From Symsagittifera roscoffensis (taxonomy: Eukaryota; Xenacoelomorpha; Acoela; Convolutidae): a stretch of 64,000 nt of DNA. Made by a program: the position numbers and the translations under genes. Under the pieces are notes generated by a model that ran no database searches, was not told where the DNA came from, and saw only the letters and a list, made by a program, of their open reading frames with translations. Numbering within the stretch: the stretch's first letter is position 1; every line of letters begins with the position of its first letter. The stretch covers positions 68,798,727 to 68,862,726 of the forward strand of contig NC_087063.1 of NCBI RefSeq assembly GCF_963678635.1, in the 5' to 3' direction. Below, in pieces: positions 11,169 through 22,336 of the stretch.

Positions 11169-11560
11169 CTGCGAGCAGAATTTTCAATAAACATAACTAT
11201 TAGACAGCTGGAAACATTTTACAATAAAACCAAAAAAGTACTTAATTTTGAAGCATTTTATCAAGTCTTAAGGTCATAGAATTTCAAAGATCTTTTACGA
11301 TAGAACTTCCAAAATAAAATAAAACTAACCAAAATTTAAAACAAATTATTCTTCCGAGAAATATAAAGAAGAAAACTGCTTTTGAGACAAAATTTCACCC
11401 TTTACTCACTTTTGTCGGAAAGAGTAACTTACTATCCAGAAAAAAAATATATCACATCTTAAAGCTGTTTGAAATTCAAAAAACTTTGCGAATGACACAT
11501 CTGATTAAAAAAACTATCCAATCTACTGAAACTAGACTCACAGCTTTTTATTCATCTAAA

Positions 11561-12740
11561 ATCCTAGAAACATAGCCAACAGAAAGTTGGAAAACAGTAG
11601 AGAACGCTAGGAAACAGAAGAAAAGCAATGTTTTTTTTGAAATAATTATCATCTTTTCAAAGGTTCGAATTTCAAAGTAAACAAGACTGCTTGTATCAGG
11701 GCGAAGCCCTGAATGTTCCGACTGCCTTTTAAAGTCTCTGGAGCAGTAATTACATGATAAACTTGAATGTAAAATAAAAAATTTTGAAAACATCCGCCAA
11801 TAGTCATATTAAGCACAAAGTTATAGATTTTGCTTCTTTTAACAATTAATTATCGCAAATAAGCTTCCTTGAACCAATTTGGAACGATTTCTTAGACGGA
11901 TTAGATCTCTGCCAACGCGTTATTAGCGCGATATACATCGCGTACTAATTGTCCCAAATTGGACAAAATGGTAGTCTTTAAACCCCCATAATTTTATGAA
12001 AAATGATCACAGATGAAATATCTTTTCAAGGTTGAGCTCAGGACAACAATACGTTTTGAATGATATGAAAAACTTTTTGTCAAAAATGGCTAGTTAACAA
12101 GTCGAAACTTGTCTGAAGAAAAGAAAAGCCACCCGAGCACAAATTTTTCGTTAACTTCTCTAGGAAAATCGAAACAACAAAAAGCTTCCTCAAACCAATT
12201 TGGAACGTTTTCTAAGACGGATTAAATCTCCGCTTACGCGTTATTAGCGCGAAATATATCGGGCGTTGATTGTCCCAAATTGGCTAAAATGGCTATCTTT
12301 AAACCCCATAACTTTCCGAAAAGTGATCACAGGTGAAATATCTTTTCATATTTAAGCTCAAGACAACACTACCTTCTGAATGATATATTTTTTTTGTCAA
12401 AAATGGCTAGTTAACAAGTCAAAATTTGTCTGAAGGAAAAAAAGCTACCCCGAGCACAAATATTTCGTTACTTTCTTTAGGAAAGTCGGAACAACAATAA
12501 GCTTCCTTAAAGCAATTTGGAACGATTTCTAAGACGGATTAAGTCTCCGCTTACGCGTTGATAGCGCAAAATATATCGCGCGTGAATTGTCACAAATTGG
12601 ACAAAAATGGCAATCTTTAAACCCCCCATAATTTTACGAAAAATGATCTCAGGTGAAAAATCTTTTCAAGTTTCAGCTCAGAACAACTGCACTTTTCGAA
12701 TAATACAAAAACGACCTCGAGTACAAATATTTTATATTTT
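11561..12740 (+). repeat. REP1 element followed by a tandem array of three REP1 bodies
   Basis: The unit opens with a module CATAGCCAACAGAAAGTTGG (about 11572), then AGACTGCTTGTATCAGGGCG with the hairpin CAGGGCGAAGCCCTG (11697-11711) and TTCCGACTGC. Next comes the body: ACCAATTTGGAACGATTTCT, TTACGCGTT-AGCGCGA, AAAATGGCTAGTTAACAAGT, CGAGCACAAAT, GAAAGTCGGAAC. The body is repeated three times in tandem (about 11863-12175, 12180-12490, 12495-12740) with roughly 315-bp spacing. The start TTCCGACTGC and end AGTCGGAAC are inverted relative to each other. No coding capacity is evident. It looks like a non-autonomous element, class unknown. Confidence 0.7.
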
Positions 12741-12769
12741 TATATTTTTTATATTTTAAAATTTTCAAT

Positions 12770-13245
12770 TTTTTATTTAAGTCTACCAAATTGATTTTCT
12801 GAGCTCTCCGAAAGTACTATAAAGACCGCAGATAGACCAAAATTTCTGCGCCGCAGGCAAATTTTTGAAAAAAAACAGGTAAAAAAAAAGCAGTTTTTGG
12901 GCAATTTTTGGAAAACTTTGACAAAAAAAATCGCGTTTTTTTTGCGGGCGCTCCCCCTCAAAGTTCAAAAAATTTAGGGTCGGTCGGCCAAAAATGGATT
13001 TCTTAAAAGTACCAAAGGGGAGACCCTTTGGGTCGACAGGGGGTCAAATCCCTGAGGGGGGCGGGGCAAGCATTTTTTGGCCTGTTTTTTGAAAATTTGG
13101 TCGAAATAAAGTTTTTATAGGGATTCTGGATAGATCAAAAAATCAATTTGGTCGACCTTGAAAAAAGTTCAACAAAGTTTTCAAGTTTTTCTTGAAAATC
13201 CACCCCTCCTCGCACCCCCTCGAGAAAATCTTAGATCCGCCCCTG
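12770..13245. mobile_element. Rearranged hAT-like MITE (two halves in opposite orientation)
   Basis: The left part (about 12780-13070) runs parallel to the complete element at 51029-51311 (CAAATTGATTTTCTGAGC, then GGGTCGGTCGGCCAAAAATG, then ACCCTTTGGGTCGAC). From about 13130 to 13245 the same family reads in reverse, ending in GATCCGCCCCTG, the terminal inverted repeat. The result is a foldback-like composite lacking the left terminus. No target duplication is visible. Confidence 0.6.
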
Positions 13246-13860
13246 GCTTAAAAAACCGATTTTCATACACCGAACGTTAATTGCTCGCTGTAATTACTCG
13301 AGTGGCCTAAAAAGTTATTATTTCAAGCCAAAATTCTTTGACGAATTTTTGTTATTATGGCTTTAGTGCGGCTCATAAAAGAAATTGCGTGGAATTTAAA
13401 AAGTGTCGACAGAAAAGTGATTTTTTTTTGAAAAAAAAACGCCCCCAAAAAGTTTTGTGTACGCCACTAGTTATCAATTTTTTTCATTTAGGCGAAGAAG
13501 CAAAAAAAATTTGTGATTGCGTAAAAGTAAAATTTGTTTTCTTTTTTTTCAAATTTAAGCAATCTGAGCACTAAAGTTTCCAGTGCTATCAAAAAAGAGA
13601 TCCCAATAAATGTATAACGTTTTTAATGGTTTTGTCAACAAAATTGATTACCAATGTACAGCACCCTTAATATTTTGTGAATATGCATCTATCAATATTG
13701 ATTATGAACAAATTTTTTAGCAATACAATTGATTTTCTTTCTTAATCAAATACCCAGAAGTATCGACTCATGATCGACCAAAAGATCGCCTTTCGGACCA
13801 AAGTGAAGCTGTCCAATGAAGGCTTCCCACGAAAAATGTGCAAACAGAGCCAAATCATGA
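13246..13860. other. A+T-rich DNA, nothing recognised
   Basis: No domain-bearing frame, tRNA or repeat that I can tie to other parts of the window. The longest frame (13338-13574, +) is rich in K/F from poly-A and poly-T runs and is treated as chance. Confidence 0.5.
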
Positions 13861-14045
13861 GCCAAATCATGAGCCAACCAACGTCTAATCATAGGCTAGA
13901 CAGGTTATAACCTGTCTAGCCAACGTCTAATCATAGGCTAGACAGGTTATAACCTGTCTAACCAACGTCTAATCATAGGCTAGACAGTTTATAGGCTCAG
14001 AGCCAAATCATGAGCCAACCAACGCCTAATCATAGGCTAGACAGG
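13861..14045. repeat. 42-bp tandem unit containing long perfect palindromes
   Basis: The unit (AACGTCTAATCATAGGC plus a palindrome) is repeated about three times. The palindrome at 13894-13921 is perfect over 28 bp, centred on GGTTATAACC with arms GGCTAGACA / TGTCTAGCC. The second, at 13936-13963, has one mismatch pair. The last unit keeps only the left arm. The neighbouring GAGCCAAATCAT motif is also repeated. The palindromes can form cruciforms or hairpins; no gene is associated. Confidence 0.85.
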
Positions 14046-14894
14046 TTCAAATCAGGGGTCAAGTCGTTGAAATACAAGTTGGTTTTCCTAACTTCGGTTT
14101 GTAATTTTTCATTAGTTTCCAATTCATGTGCTTCCAAACTATGTTCATAGGTCATACTGGGCAGGGAAATTCTACGGTTGATCCCATTTGCGTATCCAGA
14201 ATCTTTCTGTTTTAGTTGAAGCGGTGCGAGGCCCCTGATTCTTGGTTTGACACCATGGTTTGAAAATCTAACCAGAAGATGCAAAACTGATGAATCGAGA
14301 ATTGGAAACTAAGCAGAGCGGGCAAAATTTTTCGATAGCCATTAAGAGGAGCTCAAATTTGTTTTTGAAAAGTTCTAGTAATTTTACATTGTATAATTAT
14401 ATTAACATCAATCATCCAACATCTTTCGTTCAACTAAAATCCAAAGAGCAAGAAAAAATTTTAATAGACCGACAACGTACTCATTTTACGCGAAACGAGA
14501 CTTTTAGTATCAGGCGGAACCCTGAATTTTCCTACTGCCCCTTAACGTCGCTGAAAAGATTCTTCATACTGCCCCCTAAAATCTCTGAAATGATACAGCC
14601 GTTAACTCCCCACACGCAATAGATAGTACAAATGACGCTTTTATTGTCTAGTAACGCGGTAATAAGAACAATCGTATCAGGGCGAAGCCCAGAAACTTTC
14701 GACGGCATTTTGTTTTATATGGAGTAGTTTAAATTGAAATAATTAATGAAATTTTTAAAAAAACAAGAAAAAATTTCAATTTTTTCTGAGTTTTTTTTTG
14801 AAAATCAACTGTTACAAGACTGCTCGCAAAGGCCTGAAAATTTTGACTGCTCCTTGATTATAGTCTATGAAACAGTTTCTTAAATAACTTAAAA
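14046..14894. other. Intergenic DNA with isolated REP1 hairpin modules
   Basis: A REP1 5' module occurs near 14670-14700 (CGTATCAGGGCGAAGCCCAG, stem slightly decayed) and another degraded one near 14508-14525. Open frames at 14030-14284 (-) and 14290-14622 (+) show no known domain. Nothing else is recognisable. Confidence 0.45.
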
Positions 14895-14896
14895 TA

Positions 14897-15759
14897 CAGG
14901 GTGTCTCAAAAAAGTATCAATTTTGATGAAATTTGGAACACATATTTAGCAACCTAAGACATAGATTTTCTGAAACATCTTTGAAACATTATCGCTGAAA
15001 CATGTGTGAACAAAAGATTACACGAAAATTTCACTCCGCAAAGTATCAAACTACATTGAGTTGTTCATGCTTCTCACTTCTAATAATGATGAAGTTTACA
15101 TTAGAGCAGCGAATCTTTATTGTTTTAACGTTTGCCAGTACAAAACAAACAGATGAGACTATTCGTCAGTTCGCTTTTTTCCCCAAATTGTTCCGCTTCA
15201 AACAGATCTCGAGTTAGTAGATTTATAAAAAGTGCCAAGAAAAAGGCACCAAATAAAATCTAATTAAAATTAACTCCGGGAGACAAACGGGCAAATATTA
15301 TGCAAATAGAGTCTACAAAGAATCTCGTTTGGCGATTTTAGATGGCCTGAAAAGGAAAATTATCCAAAGACTTGCGGCGATGAAACTTGAAAGAAGAATG
15401 CTGAGGAAAGTAGCTTTTGGGCTGCAAAAACGAGCCAGAAGATATCTGCATCTTAATGGCGCACAAGTTGAGGGACGTACAGCTAGAGTTTAGAACATAC
15501 TCTCAAAAACAATTACAAGTTTACCATTTTATTCTGTTTGATTTTCAACTTTTATTCAAATGAACATTAAAACAATTTCTTCGTGGAATCTTTTTCGCAG
15601 AGTAAAAAAAGGAAGTAGTTTTTTCTCCCCTTTGAAAAAAAAATTATCTGTGACTGCACAACGTGTCTTGGGCTGGTAGGTATGTGGGCATTTTTTCAAG
15701 AGAGTTTACCGAAGTATTTGTCGAGATATTACATTTGGGATCTTTTTTGTTACACCCTC
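14897..15759 (+). mobile_element. Deleted Tc1/mariner-superfamily element with degenerate transposase
   Basis: Terminal repeats match over about 19 bp: left CAGGGTGTCTCAAAAAAG (14897) and right, reverse complemented, GAGGGTGTAACAAAAAAG (ending 15759). TA lies outside both ends, the usual target duplication of this superfamily. Inside, a frame at 15091-15217 begins MMKFTLEQRIFIV, typical of the N-terminal helix-turn-helix (DUF4817-like) of these transposases, and stops after about 43 codons. Around 15380-15490 another frame gives MLRKVAFGLQKRARRYLHLN, resembling the transposase C-terminus. The catalytic DDE/D core between them is missing, so the element is non-autonomous. Confidence 0.65.
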
Positions 15760-16265
15760 TATAATAAAATTTCATAAAAAATAGGTTTTTTTTAAATTGA
15801 CGAACTAATTTTACTCGATTTGCTTGTTTTTTATAACTTTTTAATTTCAGTTTAAAGACAAATGACAAATTTAGGAACATTTTAACTTTTTAAGTAGCCT
15901 TTTCGAACAAAGCTGTTATCAAGTTATTCTCGAAAACTCCATCAGAAAGTTGTTGACGTCCTGTGTTGAAATTTATGAAGATATATCACCTGTAAGCATT
16001 TTTTGTTGTTGAATTTTTCGAAACCCCCCCCCCCCCTCCATACACTGTGTAAAGTTCAAAGTGATGTAGTGTGGTCTACTAAAGTATTAGTGATACAAAT
16101 AGCTGCCTCAAGTCACTTAGAACAATTTTCAAAGTTAATTAAATCGCGATTGCGCGATTGCGATATATCGCGCGTTAGTTGCCCAAATTCGCTAAGTGAG
16201 CAGTTTTCAAACCCCCCATATATAACTCGCGAGTAAAATACTTTTAAAACTTGAGCTCATAACTT

Positions 16266-16627
16266 TTGTATCTTTCAAAGTGGCTTGTATCTTTCAAAGT
16301 ATCTTTCAAAGTGGCTTGTATCTTTCAAAGTATCTTTCAAAGTGGCTTGTATCTTTCAAAGTATCTTTCAAAGTAGCTTGTATCTTTCAAAGTATATTTC
16401 AAAGTGGCTTGTATCATTCAAAGTATCTTTCAAAGTAGCTTGTATCTTTCAAAGTATCTTTCAAAGTGGCTTGTATCTTTCAAAGTATCTTTCAAAGTAG
16501 CTTGTATCTTTCAAAGTATCTTTCAAAGTGGCTTGTATCTTTCAAAGTATCTTTCAAAGTAGCTTGTATCTTTCAAAGTATCTTTCAAAGTGGCTTGTAT
16601 CATTCAAAGTATCTTTCAAAGTGGCTA
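16266..16627. repeat. 31-bp minisatellite, about 11 units
   Basis: Units read GTGGCTTGTATC then TTTCAAAGTATCTTTCAAA with occasional G/A and C/A variants. Half-units TATCTTTCAAAG are repeated within each unit. The open frame across it (16285-16500) comes only from the repeat having no stop in that phase. It directly follows a diverged REP1 body (about 16100-16260) and may have grown from that element's CTTTTGAATGATAT-like end. Confidence 0.9.
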
Positions 16628-19600
16628 GATAAAACATAAAACCACAGCAAGCACTATTATTTCATTTTTTTTCTCGAAATTCGGGGAAACAACTTAATTT
16701 AAGTTTTCGGGTCAATTAACATTTGGTGTAACCAACACTTCATATCTAATTGAGTATGTTATGCAGCTTGTTTTGATAAAATTTGGAATATGCTAAGCGA
16801 CTGTCATGTTAAGGTACATGACTCTCTTGGAACTGCTCCTCAATGCAAAGGATAAAAGCAAGCACGAAGCACGACCTGGGTCTAAATCCGCGACCAATAT
16901 CCAGACTTCGAAGGTCGCACCGCACACCTAAATTACGTAGTCGCTTTACAGCTTAAGGTCACGAAAGTATAAATAAGCCGCGAAGTTTGCGGTCTGCGGC
17001 GCGTGGGAGTTGCAATTTAAGCAGCAAAAGTTTGGACGTAAACAACAAATTCTGGACAAAAAGCTGCAAGGTTTTCGGCTAAGGCAGCAAAAAAACTTCA
17101 GGACAAGAAACACGCACATCTTAAAATTAAATTTGGCCGGCTCTTAATGAAAAATTTATGCGAAACAGATTGTGGTCTTGTATAGCTAAAAATTCAAAAT
17201 CTGGTGTACCTTCGTTAAAAAAATTGTTACATGAGTCAGATCAAAAAGTCGTCAAGAAGACCTTTTGTGCAAAAACAATAAAACAAAAGTGCATCACGAG
17301 AGCAAGCTGCTTCAAAAAAGGCTAAAGTAAAACGGCGGAATTAGTCGCACAGAAAACAAAAAAAATCTTAGAGAAAAGAAAAAAGCATAATAATGTCAAT
17401 GAACTAAGCAAAATAGGTCAAATAATTGTTCATCGGTCATTCAAAGTGGAAAGAAATAGTTTGTAAGCATGTACAACAGCAAAAAAACGTCATGCAAGCA
17501 CAATTATTATGTTAATTTCCAATTTAATACAAACACACTTGGGAGGTCGTCAAAAGTCAATTACCCGTCAATGTGACGCCTATGAGGAAAACAGCTTCTA
17601 AGCAACCTTATCTTGAAAAAAAGAAGCTAATTTCAGTTTTAAGACAAAAAACTTAAATGTTTAAAAGCATTCACCGAGCAGAAAAAAAAAATAAAAACCT
17701 AACCTTAGTCTATGTAGTACTCAAAAAAGCAAAAAAAAAACAAATAAATAATTTTAAGTCTTGATTGTCGTGAATAAAAACTAATTCGAGGCTGTGCCGC
17801 TTTTTGCTTTGTTCAAGTTTGTCTGTTTTACAGAAACCAAAAACAAAAACTAAAATTTTAAAACAATTTTAGTAAAAAAACTTGAAGACATTGTGTACTA
17901 TAAACGCTACTTTATAAAAAAAAACTACAGGTAGTTGTACAGTACATTAAGTTTTCAATTTCTTCTTTTTGTCCATCACAAAAATTCTTCCAGTTCAACT
18001 GTTGTTATTCAATTGCCTAAATAAAAACTTGGATGCTATTTGTTCAAACTTTTAACCAGAATTTTCATCTGTTCATAATTATGGTTTTCTTTCCATGTAT
18101 TTATTTATAGTTAAAACATAAAAAATACAAAAAATTAAAGATGAAAGTAGCCTCAGCATTCGATTTTAAATTTTTGCTAAATCCGATATACCAAAACATC
18201 ACACTGTATAACGAGTTTTTTGAAAGACTTGACAAGCCGAACAAGGACGTCATGGTGAAATACTTTCTGTAGTAAAAAATTTTGTTGCTAATCATGTCAA
18301 AATTACAGCGTAAATTTGTAATATGGTTTTCATAGCCTATGTTTTAGTCTAAAATTGCTTCTAATTATTTTAATTCGGATGAGCATTCTCGTTGTGTGTA
18401 GTCTATTGTGACCAAAATTTACAAATTTTTTCTTAAGTGAATAATTTTGATTTCAATTTTTTTTTACCGTCAATTTATTACACACCATTCAGCTGGATAT
18501 TCAACTAGTCGTAAGCTTTTCACACTTTTTTATCCCTGGTCATTTTTTGGTCGTAAATTTGTCAAGAAATGGTATTATATTACAAAATATGTGCTGTAGA
18601 AAATAGCTATATCTCACATTTTGCAAGATAAAGTTTTTTTGTGATTGATTAGCCAATTACAAACCAAAAATATTTTAAAATCAAAACTTTCAATTGATTT
18701 AAAAATTTTACAAGCGCTTCTTTGGTCTCAAAACTATTGATTTTTGAATGAGTTTTTGAAACTTGTTGTTACAAAATTTGGGCACGTCTATGCTTAATAA
18801 AATCCACAAAAAAATTCAATGGAATCATTTGAATGAATCTCTACTTACCTTTGACATTTATCTTATCGGTATCTTTCGCAAGAGAAAACTGAATTTTTAG
18901 TTTCGACCGGAGTATTTTAAGAAGGAAGCATAGCTGGCAAAAATGTTTGTATCTTGTCTATATAATTTTTGTTAAAGACGTTTTTTGTCACATTTTTTTT
19001 CACCATATTGCTCACACATTATTTTTCTTCTGCTCTAGAAATTTTAATTTTGCGTTCTTTCATTGGTATTATTTTGCCTACGGATTTTCAAATCATAAAG
19101 AAATTTGCACCACTTCCGGTAAAAAATACGTTTGTTGTTCATAAAAATAACATATAAGAATTTTAATAAAGGAACAGCAGATTCTCTAGCACCTATTGCG
19201 ACTAGCTTAACCAAAGTGATAAATTATTTTGGCGAAAAAACGCGGAGCCTTTTTTTTGAAAAACTCTCAGGTTTACACATAACACTCTATATATTGCTTT
19301 TAAAACTTTAAAATTTGAAAGAAGGAATTAACACAGAGGGGAAGTTGCACTTCGCATACACAAGCAAAGATATGACCGATAATGCTACTGGAAAGAAAAT
19401 TGAATGAGTAACACTTTGAGTCTACAAAGTTTCTTAAGTGACGCACGCCAATTATGAGTCTACATAATTGCTAAGTGACGCAAGCCAATTATGACGTATT
19501 AGGAGTACCAGTCAATTTTAAAATTGAAAAAAAAATTACCAATTAACATGCCTCAATTTATAGAGCGGACACATTTTAACTATTATACGAAAAAGCTCAA

Positions 19601-21877
19601 TAAAAATATCTGACCCTGCGCAGGATTGAATTCTCTCATTTTGTTGATGGTCTCCTTCGCTACCTCTACGCTACAGATCCATGATATCTTGAAGCTAAAG
19701 TGCTATTTGTAATATAATAATCTGTGTTAATATCCTTAGCATTGGCTGTACTTAATAGCTGGATCACAATCAACACTTTTAAAATGAACACATTGTGTTG
19801 CAACAATTGCATCACAACAATATTCGCGACTTAGGTCGGGAAAAAAAGATAAATCATACTATAGCACAAGCTATGCTTGTGTAAAAACAAACGTTTAAGA
19901 CTTTACAATATATCACAAACACAATCAATTAAAAAATCATATAAAATTTTTTTTTCTAAAAGCGTGTCCGATCATAAATTACGATCAGAACTTTCACTGC
20001 TACTTAGACAGCTACCATTAGCTTTATTTGTTTAGATTCGACAGTACATAAAGAATCTTTGGAGATTAAAATTTTCATCTTTCTGGTTATAAGTGATATC
20101 TTTTCGGAGAATTAACATTCTTCAGGTTAATAACATATCTACCCCAAGCAGTGAAACACGTATCAAAATACTGAATAACAAAATCAAACTGCAGGAAAAC
20201 TTTCTGAAAGCTTGACTTAAAACTAACAACCAAAAAAAAGACCACACATTTGTGCTTTAAAATTCTTGTTTTTTTTTTAAATTCTATTCGCAGCTTTATC
20301 GCAATTATTAAAAATCGCTCTACTTAAAAAAAACTTTACGCTATTCGAATTATAATTGCTCGGTCAATTTCCATACTTGGCGAATAAAATCATACTCAAC
20401 TTCAGAACAAAGTCGGAACGTGCTATCAGATAGTGACTTTGGGAGCAGATCAAAGTATGGAGGAATATCCGGCGCTTCCCCATTTACAGCGAAAAACATC
20501 ACCGGTGCAAATTGGAGCTAAATTTCAAGTGACCGTTTTCACTGACGAACGCTCCTTTATGAAACTGCTGCAAAAAGACCACGATATAATATAATGGAAG
20601 ATTCCTTATCAAGTTTTTTTATGTATATCCACTGAGAAGTAGAAATAAACGTACTGGATATTATATACAGATTTGTCGCCAATAGACAGATTTGTCACAG
20701 ACTCACTTGTGGATACGTTTGCTCAATTTTTCTGTTGAAACTTGATTTAATGATTTAAATTTTTTTTAATTCCACCTTTTTCTACAAAAATGCTAGAGCG
20801 GCGCCTGAGCCTACCTAATCAGTCTGAATTCCAAATTTTTTCAAAACTGTGTGGATTGAAATCAAAATCATGACTAAATGGCTTCGATTTGATATATAAC
20901 GCGATGCATTACAATATATGTGTATTGTACTTGATATCGCGTAAAAATAGGCAACCAAATTTTTTTTCCATTCTGTGAAATCTTGCTTTCAAAAAGTTAT
21001 TTAAAAGCTTAGCAGTGAATTCAAATGTCTATGAACGCAAATACAGTTTTGGCTAACAAAATTCATGAATTATGAGGATTTTTTTACACTCTTTATTCCC
21101 GCGAAATAGCAAAATTTTGCCAGTTGTAACTTTTTTAATGTTAATAAAAAATGTTAAATGAAATTTTTTAATGAAAGAGCGAGCGTCCATCAACTGCTCA
21201 GTTTAAATTTATAATTCAAGATATTAGAGAACAAATAATCATTTTTACCACTACAACGCGAGTGCAACACTTTTTCATGCAAAAGTCTCAAGTATAACAG
21301 AAAATCAGCCACGTTTTTTTATATAGTGGTTCAGCTAGTGGCTTTGGGCTCGGTTGACATTTTTTTGTTCATTTTTAGAGCTTTGTTTCGGTTCAGATCT
21401 GTCGAGTTCAGCAGTCAAAGAATTGACGGCGAATCGATTTCATTTGAAGACAAAAGTTACACCACTAGTTCATATGAAACGTTTTCGTATCGCTATGCTC
21501 GTGAAATAGACTAGATCAAATTGTACAATTTTAATATAGAAGCTCAGTTGCAAACATCCGACAAAACTTGTTTTCACAATGAGGCTAACTTTACTGCCTT
21601 CTGCTTAACATCAGAAACTTGATAATTGACGACTAAAGTACCGCAACGAATTCTTTTGTGTTTGTTTTCGTGTATTTGATTGGAACTCCACATCTAGTTA
21701 CGATGGATTGAGGATGTATTTTATTTCAAATGCTCTCTTTCGATCAGTAATATGGCATCGTAATCTGCTGATCGTTTTGTCCCATTTGGGCCTCCCTTCT
21801 CTGTCCTAGTCTGAAGGGTAGAAACGGGTTCCTCAAATGATATAAATCTCTTTGGGGCTTGCGAACCTCCGCTTCCT
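16628..21877. other. Gene-poor A+T-rich DNA with SINE relics
   Basis: I see no convincing exon in this stretch. Weak tRNA-like remnants occur at about 16870-16940 and 19612-19685 (both readable on the minus strand). A short duplicated unit occurs at about 19417-19495 (GAGTCTACA ... TAAGTGACGCA ... CCAATTATGA, twice). The remaining frames are short and rich in K/N/F/I, as expected by chance at this composition. Confidence 0.5.
19612..19685 (-). repeat. tRNA-derived SINE relic
   Basis: On the minus strand the sequence shows an A-box-like TAGCGTAGAGG and, about 35 bp later, a B-box-like AATTCAATCC, with the spacing of a tRNA gene. The cloverleaf stems are not intact. It is best read as the tRNA-related head of an old SINE. 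Confidence 0.4.
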
Positions 21878-22336
21878 TCAAGTCCCATGAAAACGGACCA
21901 AAACCACTCCGTTTTTGCTAAAAACAAAAATGTTCTCACCAAATTTCCAAAAAAAACTGGAGTATTCTCAGAAAAACTGGAATTTGTTTTTTTTTGAGAT
22001 TTTCGAGTTCTCAGGTTGGAATATCAGAAGAGTTCTAATTGGCTTATACTAAATTTCCATCCTTCCGTCCATCCACCATGAAGATTCCCCCAAAACACAC
22101 CCATATTTAGTTCCTCCAATTCTGGAAAATAGTCCCTGCACCAAAGGGGGTGAGTGGGAGGGGGAGGCTTGAGAGAGCCAGATCTTGTAACCCAAAACTC
22201 ACGTTGCAGAAGAGGAGGGGAAGTTTGGGGTTGCAACTCTCTTTCGAGACTACTAGTTGTGTCTCATCCATTGGAACACACATAGAAACGCCAATCACAA
22301 TGGCCATCATTGCAACCAGAAGGAAGCGTGTATTTC
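21878..22336 (-). CDS. Candidate secreted protein, three exons visible, 5' end missing
   Basis: Join 22336-22203, 22135-22050, 21917-21878. The acceptors are TTGCTTTCTAG, CCCCTTTGGTGCAG and TTGTTTTTAG. The donors are AAC|GTGAGT (strong) and TTTA|GTATAAG. All phases agree. The first exon reads RFLLVAMMAIVIGVSMC, a signal-peptide-like hydrophobic run, then VPMDETQ and two cysteines (SCNPKLPLLFCN). The second gives GLFSRIGGTKYGC and SSWWMDGRMEIY. The third ends KNGVVLVRFHGT then TGA. The first exon enters in phase 1, so a start exon should lie upstream unless the internal Met is used. No family is recognised. A competing frame in the last two exons is also open and phase-consistent (ending LIEREHLK at about 21721), but it meets a stop when extended into the first exon. 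Confidence 0.4.

Noticed and set aside
16285-16500. 71-codon open frame across the minisatellite
   Set aside because: It is a by-product of stop-free 31-bp units; the repeated SKYLSK/FKVSFK pattern follows the DNA repeat phase.
16266-16627. CRISPR-like array
   Set aside because: Units are contiguous with no unique spacers, and the genome is eukaryotic.
21721-21942. Minus-strand frame with KR sites as a neuropeptide precursor
   Set aside because: It has consistent phase with the preceding exon but meets a stop when extended into the signal-peptide exon, so it was not made the main call.
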